This document shows positions 8,838-17,566 of a DNA stretch of 64,000 nt, one piece after another. Source of the stretch: Streptomyces sp. DvalAA-43 (GTDB lineage: Bacteria; Actinomycetota; Actinomycetes; Streptomycetales; Streptomycetaceae); contig NZ_FMBW01000026.1 of NCBI RefSeq assembly GCF_900091725.1, positions 62,001 through 126,000 of the forward strand. Reading direction: 5' to 3'. The notes under the pieces were generated by a model. That model had not been told where the DNA came from. It did not search any database and saw only the letters and a program-made list of their open reading frames with translations. The translations under genes and the position numbers were made by a program. The first letter of the stretch is position 1, and every line of letters begins with the position of its first letter.

Positions 8838-9725
8838 ATGCAGGGCACGATCGACGGTTTCAGCTACGGAGCGGTGACGCCCGTCGCGGCCTTCCTCATG
8901 GCCTGCCTCGGCGCAGCCCTCGGACTGCGTTGTATGAACCGCTCGCTGCGCACCGAGCGTTCCTTCAAGGCCGGCTGGCTGGCCCTCGGCGCGACCTCCA
9001 TCGGCTCCGGCATATGGACGATGCACTTCATCGCGATGATGGGCTTCACCGTCGAGGGGGTGACCATCGGCTACGACAAGCCGATCACCTTCGCCAGTCT
9101 CGCGGTCGCCATCGGCATGGTCGGCGTCGGCATCTTCATCGTCGGATACCGCGGCGCCACCAGAATGGCCCTGGTGACGGGCGGCACCATCACCGGACTC
9201 GGCATGGCCACCATGCACTACCTGGGGATGGCCGGAATACGTCTCGAAGGACAGCTGGAGTACGACACGATCACCGTGTCCCTCTCCGTCGTCATCGCCG
9301 TGGTGGCCGCCACGGCCGCGCTCTGGGCGGCCGTCGCCGTCAATGGTTTCCTGCCCAGTCTCGGAGCCAGCGTCGTCATGGGCGTCGCGGTGAGCGGCAT
9401 GCACTACACCGGCATGGCCGCGCTCAGCGTCCATCTGCACCCCGGCGCCCTCCCCGAGAACGCCACGGCCGACGGGGCGACCGCACCGCTCGTGCCGCTG
9501 CTGATCGGCCCCGGCTGCTTCCTGCTCCTCGCCGCGGTGGTCGTGATGTTCGATCCGCTGATGGTGATGGGCACCCCGGACTGGAACGACCCCAGGGCCC
9601 TGAACGGGGCCGGCCGGCCCCCCGGCATCCCGGCCCAGCGGCAGGTGCCGAGGTTCGGGACGCACGCCGACCCGGCATCCTTCCACTCCCGGCCACGCGA
9701 CCCCGCCCCGCCGGGCGAATGGTGA
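8838..9725 (+). CDS. MHYT-domain integral membrane protein
   Basis: A 295-residue protein with about seven hydrophobic segments and three copies of the MHYT motif: [11 protein letters not shown] (~residue 58), TMHYLGMAG (~125) and [10 protein letters not shown] (~190). MHYT domains are proposed to bind copper and sense O2, CO or NO. In many bacteria they are fused to GGDEF/EAL or kinase domains, but here the cytosolic tail is only a short Pro-rich stretch (residues ~255-295), so any signal must pass to another protein. The 213-bp gap to the divergent phosphodiesterase has an AT-richer patch and a possible -10 TAGGGT at 8795-8800. Confidence 0.85.
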   Translation: MQGTIDGFSYGAVTPVAAFLMACLGAALGLRCMNRSLRTERSFKAGWLALGATSIGSGIWTMHFIAMMGFTVEGVTIGYDKPITFASLAVAIGMVGVGIFIVGYRGATRMALVTGGTITGLGMATMHYLGMAGIRLEGQLEYDTITVSLSVVIAVVAATAALWAAVAVNGFLPSLGASVVMGVAVSGMHYTGMAALSVHLHPGALPENATADGATAPLVPLLIGPGCFLLLAAVVVMFDPLMVMGTPDWNDPRALNGAGRPPGIPAQRQVPRFGTHADPASFHSRPRDPAPPGEW

Positions 9726-9728
9726 CCC

Positions 9729-9816
9729 CGGCCCGGTGGGCAGGCGGATCCGGCCCGGTACATCGGCCGACTCGGCCCGGTGCGCAGACCGACCCGGCCC
9801 GGTTGTCAGTGGCGGG
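9729..9816 (+). repeat. four 22-bp phased repeats upstream of uvrB
   Basis: The 9-bp core CGGCCCGGT occurs at 9729, 9751, 9773 and 9795, each exactly 22 bp apart. Partly conserved sequence between cores is best preserved in units 1 and 3. The fourth unit runs into the -35 element of the uvrB promoter. The spacing is about two helical turns, compatible with protein binding on one DNA face, but slippage-born minisatellite sequence is also possible. Confidence 0.7.
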
Positions 9817-9825
9817 TCGTACGGT
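9803..9825 (+). promoter_or_regulatory. DNA-damage-type promoter of uvrB
   Basis: TTGTCAGTG (9803-9811), 8 nt, then TACGGT (9820-9825), with the uvrB ATG only 6 nt downstream. It is a full match to the TTGTCRGTG-N8-TAnnnT actinobacterial damage promoter and shares nearly 30 bp with the ogt promoter. A leaderless transcript is predicted. Confidence 0.8.
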
Positions 9826-9831
9826 GGTTGC

Positions 9832-11952
9832 ATGCGGCCCGTTTCGAAGATCGAACGTTCGGTGGCGCCTTTCGAGGTCGTCAGTCCCTACCAGCCCAGT
9901 GGCGACCAGCCCGCGGCCATCGCCGAGCTGGAGCGGCGCATCCGCGCCGACGAGAAGGACGTCGTCCTGCTCGGCGCGACCGGCACCGGCAAATCGGCGA
10001 CCACCGCGTGGATGATCGAGAAGCTGCAGCGCCCCACGCTCGTGATGGCACCGAACAAGACGCTCGCCGCCCAGCTGGCGAACGAGTTCCGCGAGCTGCT
10101 GCCCAACAACGCCGTCGAGTACTTCGTCTCGTACTACGACTACTACCAGCCCGAGGCGTACGTCCCGCAGTCGGACACCTACATCGAGAAGGACTCCTCG
10201 ATCAACGAGGAGGTCGAGCGGCTGCGCCACTCCGCGACGAATTCGCTGCTCACCCGGCGCGATGTCGTCGTGGTCGCCTCCGTCTCCTGCATCTACGGCC
10301 TCGGTACGCCCCAGGAGTACGTGGACCGGATGGTCCAGCTCAAGGTCGGCGACGAGATCGACCGGGACCAGCTGCTGCGCCGCTTCGTCGAGATCCAGTA
10401 CACCCGCAACGACCTCGCGTTCACCCGGGGCACCTTCCGGGTCCGCGGCGACACCATCGAGATCTTCCCGGTCTACGAGGAGCTCGCCGTCCGCATCGAG
10501 ATGTTCGGCGACGAGATCGAGGCGCTCTCCACCCTCCACCCGCTCACCGGCGAGGTGATCAGCGAGGACCAGTCCCTCCACGTCTTCCCCGCCAGCCACT
10601 ACGTCGCGGGCCCCGAGCGCATGGAGAAGGCGGTCAACGGCATCGAGCGGGAGCTGGAGCAGCGCCTCGCCGAGCTGGAGAAGCAGGGCAAGATGCTGGA
10701 GGCCCAGCGGCTGCGGATGCGCACCACGTACGACATCGAGATGCTCCGCCAGATCGGCACCTGCTCCGGAGTCGAGAACTACTCGATGCATTTCGACGGC
10801 CGTTCGCCGGGCACCGCCCCCAACACCCTCCTCGACTACTTCCCCGAGGACTTCCTCCTCGTCCTCGACGAGTCGCATGTCACCGTGCCGCAGATCGGCG
10901 CGATGTACGAGGGCGACGCCTCCCGCAAGCGCACCCTCGTCGACCACGGCTTCCGGCTCCCCTCCGCGCTCGACAACCGCCCCCTGAAGTGGGAGGAGTT
11001 CCTGAGCCGGATCGACCAGACCGTCTACCTCTCCGCCACCCCCGGGAAGTACGAGCTGTCCCGGGGCGACGGCTTCGTGGAGCAGATCATCCGCCCCACC
11101 GGTCTCGTCGACCCGGAAGTGGTCGTCAAGCCCACCGAGGGCCAGATCGACGACCTGGTCCACGAGATCCGCACCCGCGCCGAGAAGGACGAGCGGGTCC
11201 TGGTCACCACCCTCACCAAGAAGATGGCCGAGGACCTCACCGACTACTTCCTGGAACTCGGCATCCAGGTCCGCTATCTGCACAGCGACGTCGACACGCT
11301 GCGCCGCATCGAGCTGCTGCGCGAGCTGCGCTCCGGTGAGTACGACGTACTGGTCGGCATCAACCTCCTGCGCGAGGGCCTCGACCTGCCCGAGGTGTCG
11401 CTCGTCGCCATCCTCGACGCGGACAAGCAGGGCTTCCTGCGCTCGGGGACGTCCCTGATCCAGACCATCGGCCGTGCCGCCCGAAACGTCTCGGGCCAGG
11501 TCCATATGTACGCGGACAAGATCACCCCGGCGATGGCGCAGGCCATCGACGAGACCAACCGCCGCCGCGAGAAGCAGATCGCCTACAACACCGAGCGCGG
11601 TCTCGACCCGCAGCCGCTGCGGAAGAAGATCAACGACATCGTCGCGACGATCGCCCGCGAGGAGGTCGACACCGAGCAGCTGCTCGGCACCGGCTACCGC
11701 CAGACCAAGGGCGCCAAGGCCCCCGTGCCCGCGCTGGGCGCCAAGTCGGCCGGATCCAGGAAGGCCAAGGGCGGCGGCGAAACGGTCACCGACCGGCCCG
11801 CCACCGAACTCGCCGGGATCATCGAGGAGATGACCGACCGGATGCGGGCGGCCGCCGCGGACCTCCAGTTCGAGGTGGCGGCGCGACTGCGCGACGAGGT
11901 CGGGGAGTTGAAGAAGGAACTGCGCCAGATGCGGGAAGCGGGTCTCGCCTGA
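9832..11952 (+). CDS. uvrB: UvrABC system protein B
   Basis: A 706-residue excinuclease subunit B. Walker [14 protein letters not shown] is near residue 48, the damage-probing beta-hairpin region [22 protein letters not shown] is near residues 99-119, and the helicase motifs [39 protein letters not shown] and QTIGRAARN are intact. The C-terminal UVR domain ([23 protein letters not shown]) that contacts UvrC is present. After UvrA loads it, UvrB verifies damage and forms the pre-incision complex. The ATG at 9832 gives the conserved N-terminus; a longer frame upstream would cover the promoter. Confidence 0.98.
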   Translation: MRPVSKIERSVAPFEVVSPYQPSGDQPAAIAELERRIRADEKDVVLLGATGTGKSATTAWMIEKLQRPTLVMAPNKTLAAQLANEFRELLPNNAVEYFVSYYDYYQPEAYVPQSDTYIEKDSSINEEVERLRHSATNSLLTRRDVVVVASVSCIYGLGTPQEYVDRMVQLKVGDEIDRDQLLRRFVEIQYTRNDLAFTRGTFRVRGDTIEIFPVYEELAVRIEMFGDEIEALSTLHPLTGEVISEDQSLHVFPASHYVAGPERMEKAVNGIERELEQRLAELEKQGKMLEAQRLRMRTTYDIEMLRQIGTCSGVENYSMHFDGRSPGTAPNTLLDYFPEDFLLVLDESHVTVPQIGAMYEGDASRKRTLVDHGFRLPSALDNRPLKWEEFLSRIDQTVYLSATPGKYELSRGDGFVEQIIRPTGLVDPEVVVKPTEGQIDDLVHEIRTRAEKDERVLVTTLTKKMAEDLTDYFLELGIQVRYLHSDVDTLRRIELLRELRSGEYDVLVGINLLREGLDLPEVSLVAILDADKQGFLRSGTSLIQTIGRAARNVSGQVHMYADKITPAMAQAIDETNRRREKQIAYNTERGLDPQPLRKKINDIVATIAREEVDTEQLLGTGYRQTKGAKAPVPALGAKSAGSRKAKGGGETVTDRPATELAGIIEEMTDRMRAAAADLQFEVAARLRDEVGELKKELRQMREAGLA

Positions 11953-12083
11953 GCCCGCCGCACTCGGTGTGTTGCAGGACCGACACAAAACGGCCCCGAG
12001 CGGTCACGTCACCGGCGCGACTGCGTAGGGTGCTGGGAAACCGCGCACGGACGGTTGCGGGGAAAGCGGAGAGGGGACAGCGC

Positions 12084-12662
12084 GTGACGGTCAATATGAC
12101 CAAGGGTCAGGCCATCAGCCTGCAGAAGAGCGACGGGGGGACCCTGACCGCGGTACGGATGGGGCTGGGCTGGCAGGCGGCGCCGCGCCGGGGACTGTTC
12201 GGTTCGCGTACGCGGGAGATCGACCTCGACGCGTCGGCGGTGCTCTTCGCCGACAAGCAGCCGGTCGACGTGGTCTTCTTCCGCCATCTGGTCAGTGACG
12301 ACGGCTCGGTCAAGCACACCGGGGACAACCTGGTCGGCGGCGCCGGTTCCGGCGGCGACGACGAGGCGATCCTCGTCGACCTGCAGCGGGTGCCGGTCCA
12401 CATCGACCAGATCGTCTTCACGGTGAACTCCTTCACCGGCCAGACGTTCCAGGAGGTGCAGAACGCCTTCTGCCGCATCGTCGACGAGACCAACGGCCAG
12501 GAGCTCGCCCGCTACACGCTGGACGGCGGCGGGCAGTACACCGCCCAGATCATGGCGAAGGTGCACCGCTCGGGGAACGGGTGGCAGATGACCGCCCTCG
12601 GCAACCCGGCCAACGGCCGCACCTTCCAGGACCTGATGCCGGCGATCCTGCCGCACCTGTAG
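12084..12662 (+). CDS. terD: TerD-family stress protein
   Basis: A 192-residue TerD-domain protein: GQAISLQKSDGGTLTAVRMGLGW, EIDLDASAVLF, VVFFRHLVSDDGSVKHTGDNLVGGAGSGGDDEAILVDL, and the FCRIVDETNGQELARYTL segment. TerD proteins bind calcium through the conserved acidic residues and belong to tellurite/stress-response systems. It starts at GTG 12084 after GAGAGGGGACA. It is followed by a hairpin and then by a second, much larger ter-type gene on the same strand. Confidence 0.92.
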   Translation: MTVNMTKGQAISLQKSDGGTLTAVRMGLGWQAAPRRGLFGSRTREIDLDASAVLFADKQPVDVVFFRHLVSDDGSVKHTGDNLVGGAGSGGDDEAILVDLQRVPVHIDQIVFTVNSFTGQTFQEVQNAFCRIVDETNGQELARYTLDGGGQYTAQIMAKVHRSGNGWQMTALGNPANGRTFQDLMPAILPHL

Positions 12663-12697
12663 CCAGGGTCCGGCCAAGCCGGTACACATCGGTACGC

Positions 12698-12731
12698 GCA
12701 GCTCCCGGAGGCATCGGCCGCCGGGAGCTGC
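12698..12731 (+). terminator. hairpin after terD
   Basis: GCAGCTCCCGG at 12698-12708 pairs perfectly with CCGGGAGCTGC at 12721-12731 around a 12-nt loop. There is no T tract, as is common in Streptomyces terminators. Confidence 0.6.
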
Positions 12732-12738
12732 ACCACAT

Positions 12739-12818
12739 CGCGTCGCACCCATACGCATCACAACGCGTCGCACGCACACCGCGTCGGCAGGCACCACGCC
12801 GCGTCGCACACGTCGCAC
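12739..12818 (+). repeat. CGCGTCGCAC direct repeats in the terD downstream gap
   Basis: CGCGTCGCAC is found at 12739, 12764 and 12800, with degenerate copies at 12780 and 12809. It sits in a C/A-rich 140-bp leader before the next ter gene. Spacing is irregular. No function is evident. Confidence 0.5.
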
Positions 12819-12872
12819 CAGCACCGCAGAGCACTGCACAGCACAGCAGCGAATCGTCGAGGGGACAGGGCA

Positions 12873-14807
12873 ATGACGGCCGAGCTGGTCCGGGGGCAGA
12901 ACCACACCTTGCCCCAGACCCGTCTGGAGATCCGGGTAGCGGCCGGCACGCCCGTCGTGGCCGGTGCCACGCTGGCGGACGAGCATGGCACGGTGCGCGG
13001 CACCGAATGGATCGCCCACCCGGGATCGCCCCAGCTCCCCGGGATCGAGGTGTCCAGGCAGGCCGCCGCCGACCACCGCCTCGCCGTGGACCTCGACGCC
13101 CTGCCCGCCCCGGTGCACCGGGTCACCGTCCTGCTGGCCCTGCCGACAGGAATCGGCGGCCCGGTCAGGTTCGGCGCGGTCGCCTCCCCGTTCGTCGCCG
13201 TCACCGGACTCGACGGCACCGAGATCGCCACCTTCACCCTCACCGGCCTGGACACCGAATCCGCGGTCGCGGCCCTGGAGCTCTACCGCCGCCAGGGCGC
13301 CTGGAAGGTGCGCGCCGTCGGTCAGGGCTACGCGGGCGGCCTCGACGCCATGCTCGCCGACCAGGGCCTGCCCCGCGCCGCCGAGCTGGCCCGCTCGATC
13401 CAGGACGCGGTCACCCGGGCGACGGCCCGCTCGGTCACCCCGCCCCCGCCGCGCACCCCCGACGCCGACCGGGTCGGATCCGGCGCCGGCCCCGTGCTGC
13501 CCCCGGACGGTCGTCGGCCCGCCGCCCAGCCGCCCGAGCCGCTCGCGGAGCCGGTCACCCCGCCGTCCGCCGCCACGACCGGCGGCCCCATCAACTACGC
13601 GCACCCGCGCCGCCAGGCATCCGCGCCCCCGCCGCCCCCGCCCACCGCGCCGCCCGCCGAGCCGGGCCGCCCCGCACAGCCCGTCGCAGGGGACGCCACC
13701 GGCTGGTCCATGGACGAGCGCCTCTACAACCAGATCTGGGGCATGTTCGAGGACCTGGCCCGCACCACCGCCGCCTACCGCAGCGCCGTCGACTTCGCCG
13801 AGTCCCGCATGGACCAGGAGCTCGAACGCACCCTGTCCGACCCGCGCAGCCGGATCGGCGGCGCGGGGGACCGGGCCCGAGCGGAGGCGCGGGCCAAGCG
13901 CGACGAGCTGACCACGCGCGCACGCGAGGCCCTCGACCGTGACCTCGCCCAGCTCGCCGCCGAGGCCGCCGTGGTGGAACCCGCGCTGCCCGCCCCGTTC
14001 GCGGGCTGGGACAACCCCGTCTGGCACGCCTACCGCGTCCCGATGGAGATCCCCATGGCGCTGCGCATCGGCGACCTCCACCTGCCCGAGAACCCCGGCC
14101 TGCGCATCCCGCTGCTGGTCCGGCTGCCGCTGGAGCGCGGCATCTGGGTCGACAGCGGCCGTACTTCCTCCGAGGACGCGGCCCTGACGGACGGCGCCCG
14201 GCTGCGCGGCCTCGCCATGGAGACCGCGGTCGCGCACGCGGCCCGGCTGCTGGCCGTCTACCCGGCCGACGAGTTCTCGGTCCATGTCATCGACCCCGCG
14301 GGCTCGGCGGCCGGGGCGCTCGCACCTCTGGTCCGGTCCGGGGCGCTCGCCGGTCCGCCCGCCTCCGGGGCCGGAGGCGTGGCCTCGGTCCTGGCCCGGC
14401 TCACCCGGCGCGTCGACCTGGTGCAGATGGCGATCCGGGCCGGCGCCGCCGACTCGCTCCCGCCGGATCTGGACACGGGCGAGCAGCTGCTGATCGTCAA
14501 CGACTTCCCGCACGGCTTCGACGACCGGTCCGTCACCCAGCTGCGCTACCTCGCCGACGAGGGGCCCTCGGTCGGCGTCCATCTGATGATGGTCGCGGAC
14601 CGGGAGGACGCCAGGGCGTACGGGCCGGTGCTCGACCCGCTGTGGCGCTCGCTGCTGCGGATCACCCCGGTCGCCGACGACCACCTGGCCGACCCCTGGG
14701 TGGGGCACGCCTGGACGTACGAGCCGCCGCGGATCCCGCAGGGCAGCCGGGTCCTGGAGCAGGTGCTCGCCCAGGTGGCCGCGGCCCGCCGCTCCCGGCG
14801 CTCCTGA
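12873..14807 (+). CDS. TerD-domain protein with FtsK/HerA-like C-terminal region
   Basis: A 644-residue protein in three parts. Residues 1-~170 are a TerD-like beta-rich domain. Residues ~190-285 are a Pro-rich linker (PPPPPPTAPPAEPG). Residues ~290-380 form a helical/coiled-coil stretch, after which ~390-644 resemble the core of an FtsK/SpoIIIE-type ATPase, including LLVRLPLERGIWVDSGRT at the P-loop position and LLIVNDFPHGFDD ... VGVHLMMVADREDA at the Walker B/sensor position. No GxxGxGK(S/T) is present, so the P-loop is degenerate. Known ter systems contain FtsK-like ATPases near TerD; a role as an inactive or scaffold version is inferred. Confidence 0.7.
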   Translation: MTAELVRGQNHTLPQTRLEIRVAAGTPVVAGATLADEHGTVRGTEWIAHPGSPQLPGIEVSRQAAADHRLAVDLDALPAPVHRVTVLLALPTGIGGPVRFGAVASPFVAVTGLDGTEIATFTLTGLDTESAVAALELYRRQGAWKVRAVGQGYAGGLDAMLADQGLPRAAELARSIQDAVTRATARSVTPPPPRTPDADRVGSGAGPVLPPDGRRPAAQPPEPLAEPVTPPSAATTGGPINYAHPRRQASAPPPPPPTAPPAEPGRPAQPVAGDATGWSMDERLYNQIWGMFEDLARTTAAYRSAVDFAESRMDQELERTLSDPRSRIGGAGDRARAEARAKRDELTTRAREALDRDLAQLAAEAAVVEPALPAPFAGWDNPVWHAYRVPMEIPMALRIGDLHLPENPGLRIPLLVRLPLERGIWVDSGRTSSEDAALTDGARLRGLAMETAVAHAARLLAVYPADEFSVHVIDPAGSAAGALAPLVRSGALAGPPASGAGGVASVLARLTRRVDLVQMAIRAGAADSLPPDLDTGEQLLIVNDFPHGFDDRSVTQLRYLADEGPSVGVHLMMVADREDARAYGPVLDPLWRSLLRITPVADDHLADPWVGHAWTYEPPRIPQGSRVLEQVLAQVAAARRSRRS

Positions 14808-14852
14808 GCCGGGCGTACCGGCTCCGCCCCCGCACCGCCCTGACCTGTGCAT

Positions 14853-14882
14853 TTGAAAGATCTTTACCCTGCTCTTTACCTT
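14853..14882 (+). promoter_or_regulatory. possible promoter of the terC riboswitch transcript
   Basis: TTGAAA at 14853-14858 and TACCTT at 14877-14882 are separated by 18 nt in an unusually AT-rich patch, about 30 nt before the riboswitch begins. The match is only moderate. Confidence 0.4.
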
Positions 14883-14911
14883 TCCTTGGTGTTCCCTGTA
14901 CTGTTCATTGA

Positions 14912-15024
14912 GCGGAGGGGAGTACTCCCATACGCGGCGTTCCCGTCAATACGGACCGTGACCGGTCCCGGGGCGTCGGCCCGAGGCGCGCATCCCGTGC
15001 GCCCGGGTGGAAGAGACCTCCGGC
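14912..15024 (+). ncRNA. yybP-ykoY manganese riboswitch upstream of terC
   Basis: The 5' part has GGAGGGGAGTACTCCC (14914-14929) with the conserved GGGGAGTA loop. It is followed by the conserved CCCGTCAATACGG (14942-14954), a variable hairpin GGGCGTCGGCCC, and the 3' loop CCCGGGTGGAAGAGACC (15003-15019). GGAGG at 14914-14918 can pair with CCTCC at 15017-15021 to close the P1 stem. These are the two docking loops of the yybP-ykoY family, which binds Mn2+ and commonly precedes terC/alx-type genes. Here it lies 45 nt upstream of a terC start. Confidence 0.85.
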
Positions 15025-15069
15025 AGCGACGACGCTGATCAGTAGCCGTAGCGAACTGCCGGAGGCGCA

Positions 15070-16074
15070 GTGGACGTTTCATGGACCCTCTGGGTGCTGA
15101 CCATTCTTGGTCTGTCAGCCCTTATCGCCGTCGACTTCTTCATCGGGCGCAAGCCCCATGACGTGACGACCAAGGAAGCCGGAATCTGGACGATCGTCTG
15201 GATCGCGCTGGCCGCCCTCTTCGGGCTCGGCCTGCTGCTCTTCGGCGAGAGCCAGGCCTCGGGCGAATTCTTCGCCGGCTTCATCACCGAGAAGTCGCTC
15301 AGTGTCGACAACCTCTTCGTCTTCGTCCTGATCATGGCGAAGTTCTCGGTCCCCTCGCACCTCCAGCAGCGGGTGCTGCTGGTCGGTGTGCTGATCGCGC
15401 TGGTGCTGCGGGCGATCTTCATCGCCGCCGGCGCCGCCGTGATCGCCAACTTCTCGTGGGTCTTCTACATCTTCGGCGCGTTCCTGATCTACACCGCCTG
15501 GAAGCTCATCCAGGAGGCGCGGGCCGACGAGGAAGAGGAGGAGTTCGAGGAGAACCGTCTCCTCAAGACGATCGAGCGCCGCTTCGGGGTGGCCGACCGC
15601 TACCACGGCACCAAGCTCTTCATCCGGAACAACGGCAAGCGCGTCCTGACACCGCTGATGGTCGTCATGCTCGCCATCGGCACCACCGATGTGCTGTTCG
15701 CCCTGGACTCCATCCCGGCGATCTTCGGCCTGACCCAGGACCCGTACATCGTCTTCACCGCCAACGCCTTCGCCCTGATGGGGCTGCGGCAGCTGTACTT
15801 CCTGATCGGCGGGCTGCTGAAGAAGCTGGTCCACCTCAGCTACGGACTCTCGGTCATCCTCGGGTTCATCGGCGTGAAGCTGGTGCTGCACGCACTGCAC
15901 GAGTCCGGTGTGCACGTCCCCGAGATCTCCATCCCGGTGTCCCTCGGCGTCATCTGCGGCGTGCTGGTGATCACCACGATCACCAGCCTGGTCGCCAACA
16001 AGAAGCAGGCCCGGACGGAAGCGGCCGAGGACGCCGACGAGACCGCGGACAAAGGCGCCGGCATAGACGCCTGA
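15070..16074 (+). CDS. terC: TerC-family integral membrane protein
   Basis: A 334-residue, roughly nine-segment membrane protein of the TerC/Alx family. Diagnostic features are FFAGFITEKSLSVDNLFVFVLI, an acidic cytosolic loop (ADEEEEEFEENRLLKTIERRFG), and MLAIGTTDVLFALDSIPAIFGLTQD, whose acidic membrane residues are conserved. Alx/TerC proteins are linked to Mn2+ export or metalation of secreted proteins. The Mn2+ riboswitch directly upstream supports manganese as the relevant ion. It starts at GTG 15070 behind CCGGAGGCGCA. Confidence 0.92.
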   Translation: MDVSWTLWVLTILGLSALIAVDFFIGRKPHDVTTKEAGIWTIVWIALAALFGLGLLLFGESQASGEFFAGFITEKSLSVDNLFVFVLIMAKFSVPSHLQQRVLLVGVLIALVLRAIFIAAGAAVIANFSWVFYIFGAFLIYTAWKLIQEARADEEEEEFEENRLLKTIERRFGVADRYHGTKLFIRNNGKRVLTPLMVVMLAIGTTDVLFALDSIPAIFGLTQDPYIVFTANAFALMGLRQLYFLIGGLLKKLVHLSYGLSVILGFIGVKLVLHALHESGVHVPEISIPVSLGVICGVLVITTITSLVANKKQARTEAAEDADETADKGAGIDA

Positions 16075-16086
16075 TCCCGGCGGACA

Positions 16087-16172
16087 GCTGGACGGCTGGA
16101 CAGCCGTCCAGCAGGACGGGAACCGGCACCGGCCGGGGCGCGCAACGGTTCGTTGCCCGTCCCGGCCGGTGC
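16087..16172. terminator. tandem hairpins between terC and the convergent hydrolase gene
   Basis: The first stem is GCTGGACGGCT (16087-16097) with AGCCGTCCAGC (16102-16112). The second is GCACCGGCCGGG (16126-16137) with CCCGGCCGGTGC (16161-16172), holding a smaller inner hairpin. They probably end transcription from both sides. Confidence 0.7.
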
Positions 16173-16209
16173 TTCTCACCTCATGCGCAGGGGCCCGGTG
16201 CGGCCGCTG

Positions 16210-16866
16210 TCACCAGCCGCGGGCACGCCACAGCGGCAGCTGCGGTCGCTCGTCGCCGAGCGTGGTGTCGTGGCCGTGGCCCGGGTAGACCCAGGTCTCG
16301 TCGGGCAGCTGGTCGAAGAGCTTGGTCTCCACGTCGTGGAGCAGGCTCGCGAAGGCGTCGGGGTCCTTGTGCGTATTGCCGACCCCGCCGGGGAACAGGC
16401 AGTCACCGGTGAACAGGTGCGGGGCGCCGTGCGGGTCGTCGTAGACCAGCGCGATGGAGCCCGGGGTGTGACCGACGAGATGGCGGGCGGTCAGGGTCAC
16501 CCGGCCCACCCGGACCGTGTCGTTGTCGTCGACGAGGACATCGGTCGGGACCGGGATGCCCTCGGCGTCGTACCGCCCGGCGTAGGTGCGCGCCCCAGTC
16601 GCCGCCACCACCTCGTCCAGCGCCTGCCAGTGGTCGCCGTGCCGATGGGTGGTGACGACGGACGCGATGCCGTCGTCACCGATCAGCCGCAGCAGCGTCC
16701 CGGGCTCGGCGGCCGCGTCGATCAGGAGCTGCTCGCCGGTGGCCCGGCAGCGCAGCAGATACGCGTTGTTGTTCATCGCGCCGACGGCGACCTTGGAGAT
16801 CATCAGATCCGTCAGCTCATGCACTTCCGCAGGTCCGCCGACCTTGACCGCTCCGCTGTACGTCAT
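16210..16866 (-). CDS. MBL-fold metallo-hydrolase (glyoxalase II-like)
   Basis: A 218-residue metallo-beta-lactamase-fold hydrolase: NNNAYLLRC, the metal motif VVTTHRHGDHWQALDEV (HxHxDH), the HLVGHTPGSIAL His, LFTGDCLFPGG with the bridging Asp, and PGHGHDTTLGDERP. This is the layout of hydroxyacylglutathione hydrolase-like thioesterases. In actinomycetes the thiol is likely mycothiol, consistent with the mycothiol-type neighbour 10 bp upstream on the same strand. It is transcribed second in that pair. Confidence 0.88.
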   Translation of the reverse strand: MTYSGAVKVGGPAEVHELTDLMISKVAVGAMNNNAYLLRCRATGEQLLIDAAAEPGTLLRLIGDDGIASVVTTHRHGDHWQALDEVVAATGARTYAGRYDAEGIPVPTDVLVDDNDTVRVGRVTLTARHLVGHTPGSIALVYDDPHGAPHLFTGDCLFPGGVGNTHKDPDAFASLLHDVETKLFDQLPDETWVYPGHGHDTTLGDERPQLPLWRARGW

Positions 16867-16876
16867 ACGGCTCAGC

Positions 16877-17566
16877 CTATAGCGGGGGCAGCGCGGGCAG
16901 GGGGCCGTTCTCGACGGTCAGCGTCGCCCCGTCCCGCCGCCCGCTGAGCCAGCCGAGCAGCTCGGGGGCCGTGCCGCGCACCGCGACCGGACCGCCCTCC
17001 GCGCCGCCGCCCGTCGTCCACACCCGGCCCCGGTCGTCGGACAGCTCCGTGGACACGACATCGGGGTGCCCGCCGAACCGCTCGGCGAGGAAGTCGATCT
17101 CCCGCGAGACGAACTCGTCCGACAGGTCCTCCAGCTCGTAGCCGATCCCCAGGTCGACATGGTGCAGCTCGACCTCGACGCGGCGGCGGAAGGGGAGCCG
17201 GGAGGCGGAGTCCGTCACACCGTTGCGCAGGGTGACCGTGCGGGACCAGTCGGCCAGAGCCGAGGCGGCGGCCTCGAAGCGGTCCGCGCTCCCGGCCAGG
17301 TCGGCCAGCTGTTCGGCCTGCGACCGGGGCGCGCCGCGCTCGATGTCGCGGTCGCGGGTTTCGCTGTCTGCGTACATGGGCCGGCCCTGGAGAACATTTA
17401 CGAGCGCGTCGGCGTTACGAGAGAGGTGCGCAACGACATGGCCCCGGCTCCAGCCCGGCAGCCGCGACGGCTCGGTGAGTGCGTCGGCGTCCAATTTTCC
17501 GGTGGCGCTGAGCAGTCGATCGGTTGCTTCACGTACGGCGTCCAGGTCGCGCGCATGATCAATCAT
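16877..17566 (-). CDS. maleylpyruvate isomerase-family, mycothiol-dependent-type protein (DinB fold)
   Basis: A 229-residue protein with the N-terminal DinB-like metal-binding domain of maleylpyruvate isomerase relatives: [53 protein letters not shown]. His residues in GHVVAHL and, later, [10 protein letters not shown] are at the usual ligand positions. The C-terminal ~90 residues are the MDMPI-type C-domain. Family members use mycothiol as a cofactor. The ATG at 17566 is preferred; an ATG 27 nt earlier is possible. It is divergent from uvrA and probably cotranscribed with the downstream MBL hydrolase. Confidence 0.85.
   Translation of the reverse strand: MIDHARDLDAVREATDRLLSATGKLDADALTEPSRLPGWSRGHVVAHLSRNADALVNVLQGRPMYADSETRDRDIERGAPRSQAEQLADLAGSADRFEAAASALADWSRTVTLRNGVTDSASRLPFRRRVEVELHHVDLGIGYELEDLSDEFVSREIDFLAERFGGHPDVVSTELSDDRGRVWTTGGGAEGGPVAVRGTAPELLGWLSGRRDGATLTVENGPLPALPPL

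Noticed and set aside
9850..9862. CGAACGTTCG palindrome just inside uvrB, resembling a LexA/SOS half-box pair
   Set aside because: The actinobacterial SOS box needs four bases between GAAC and GTTC; here they abut directly, and the site is inside the coding region downstream of a good LexA-independent promoter.
12739..12872. CGCGTCGCAC repeats as a CRISPR-like array
   Set aside because: Units are 10 bp with irregular, non-unique spacers and there are no cas genes anywhere in the window.
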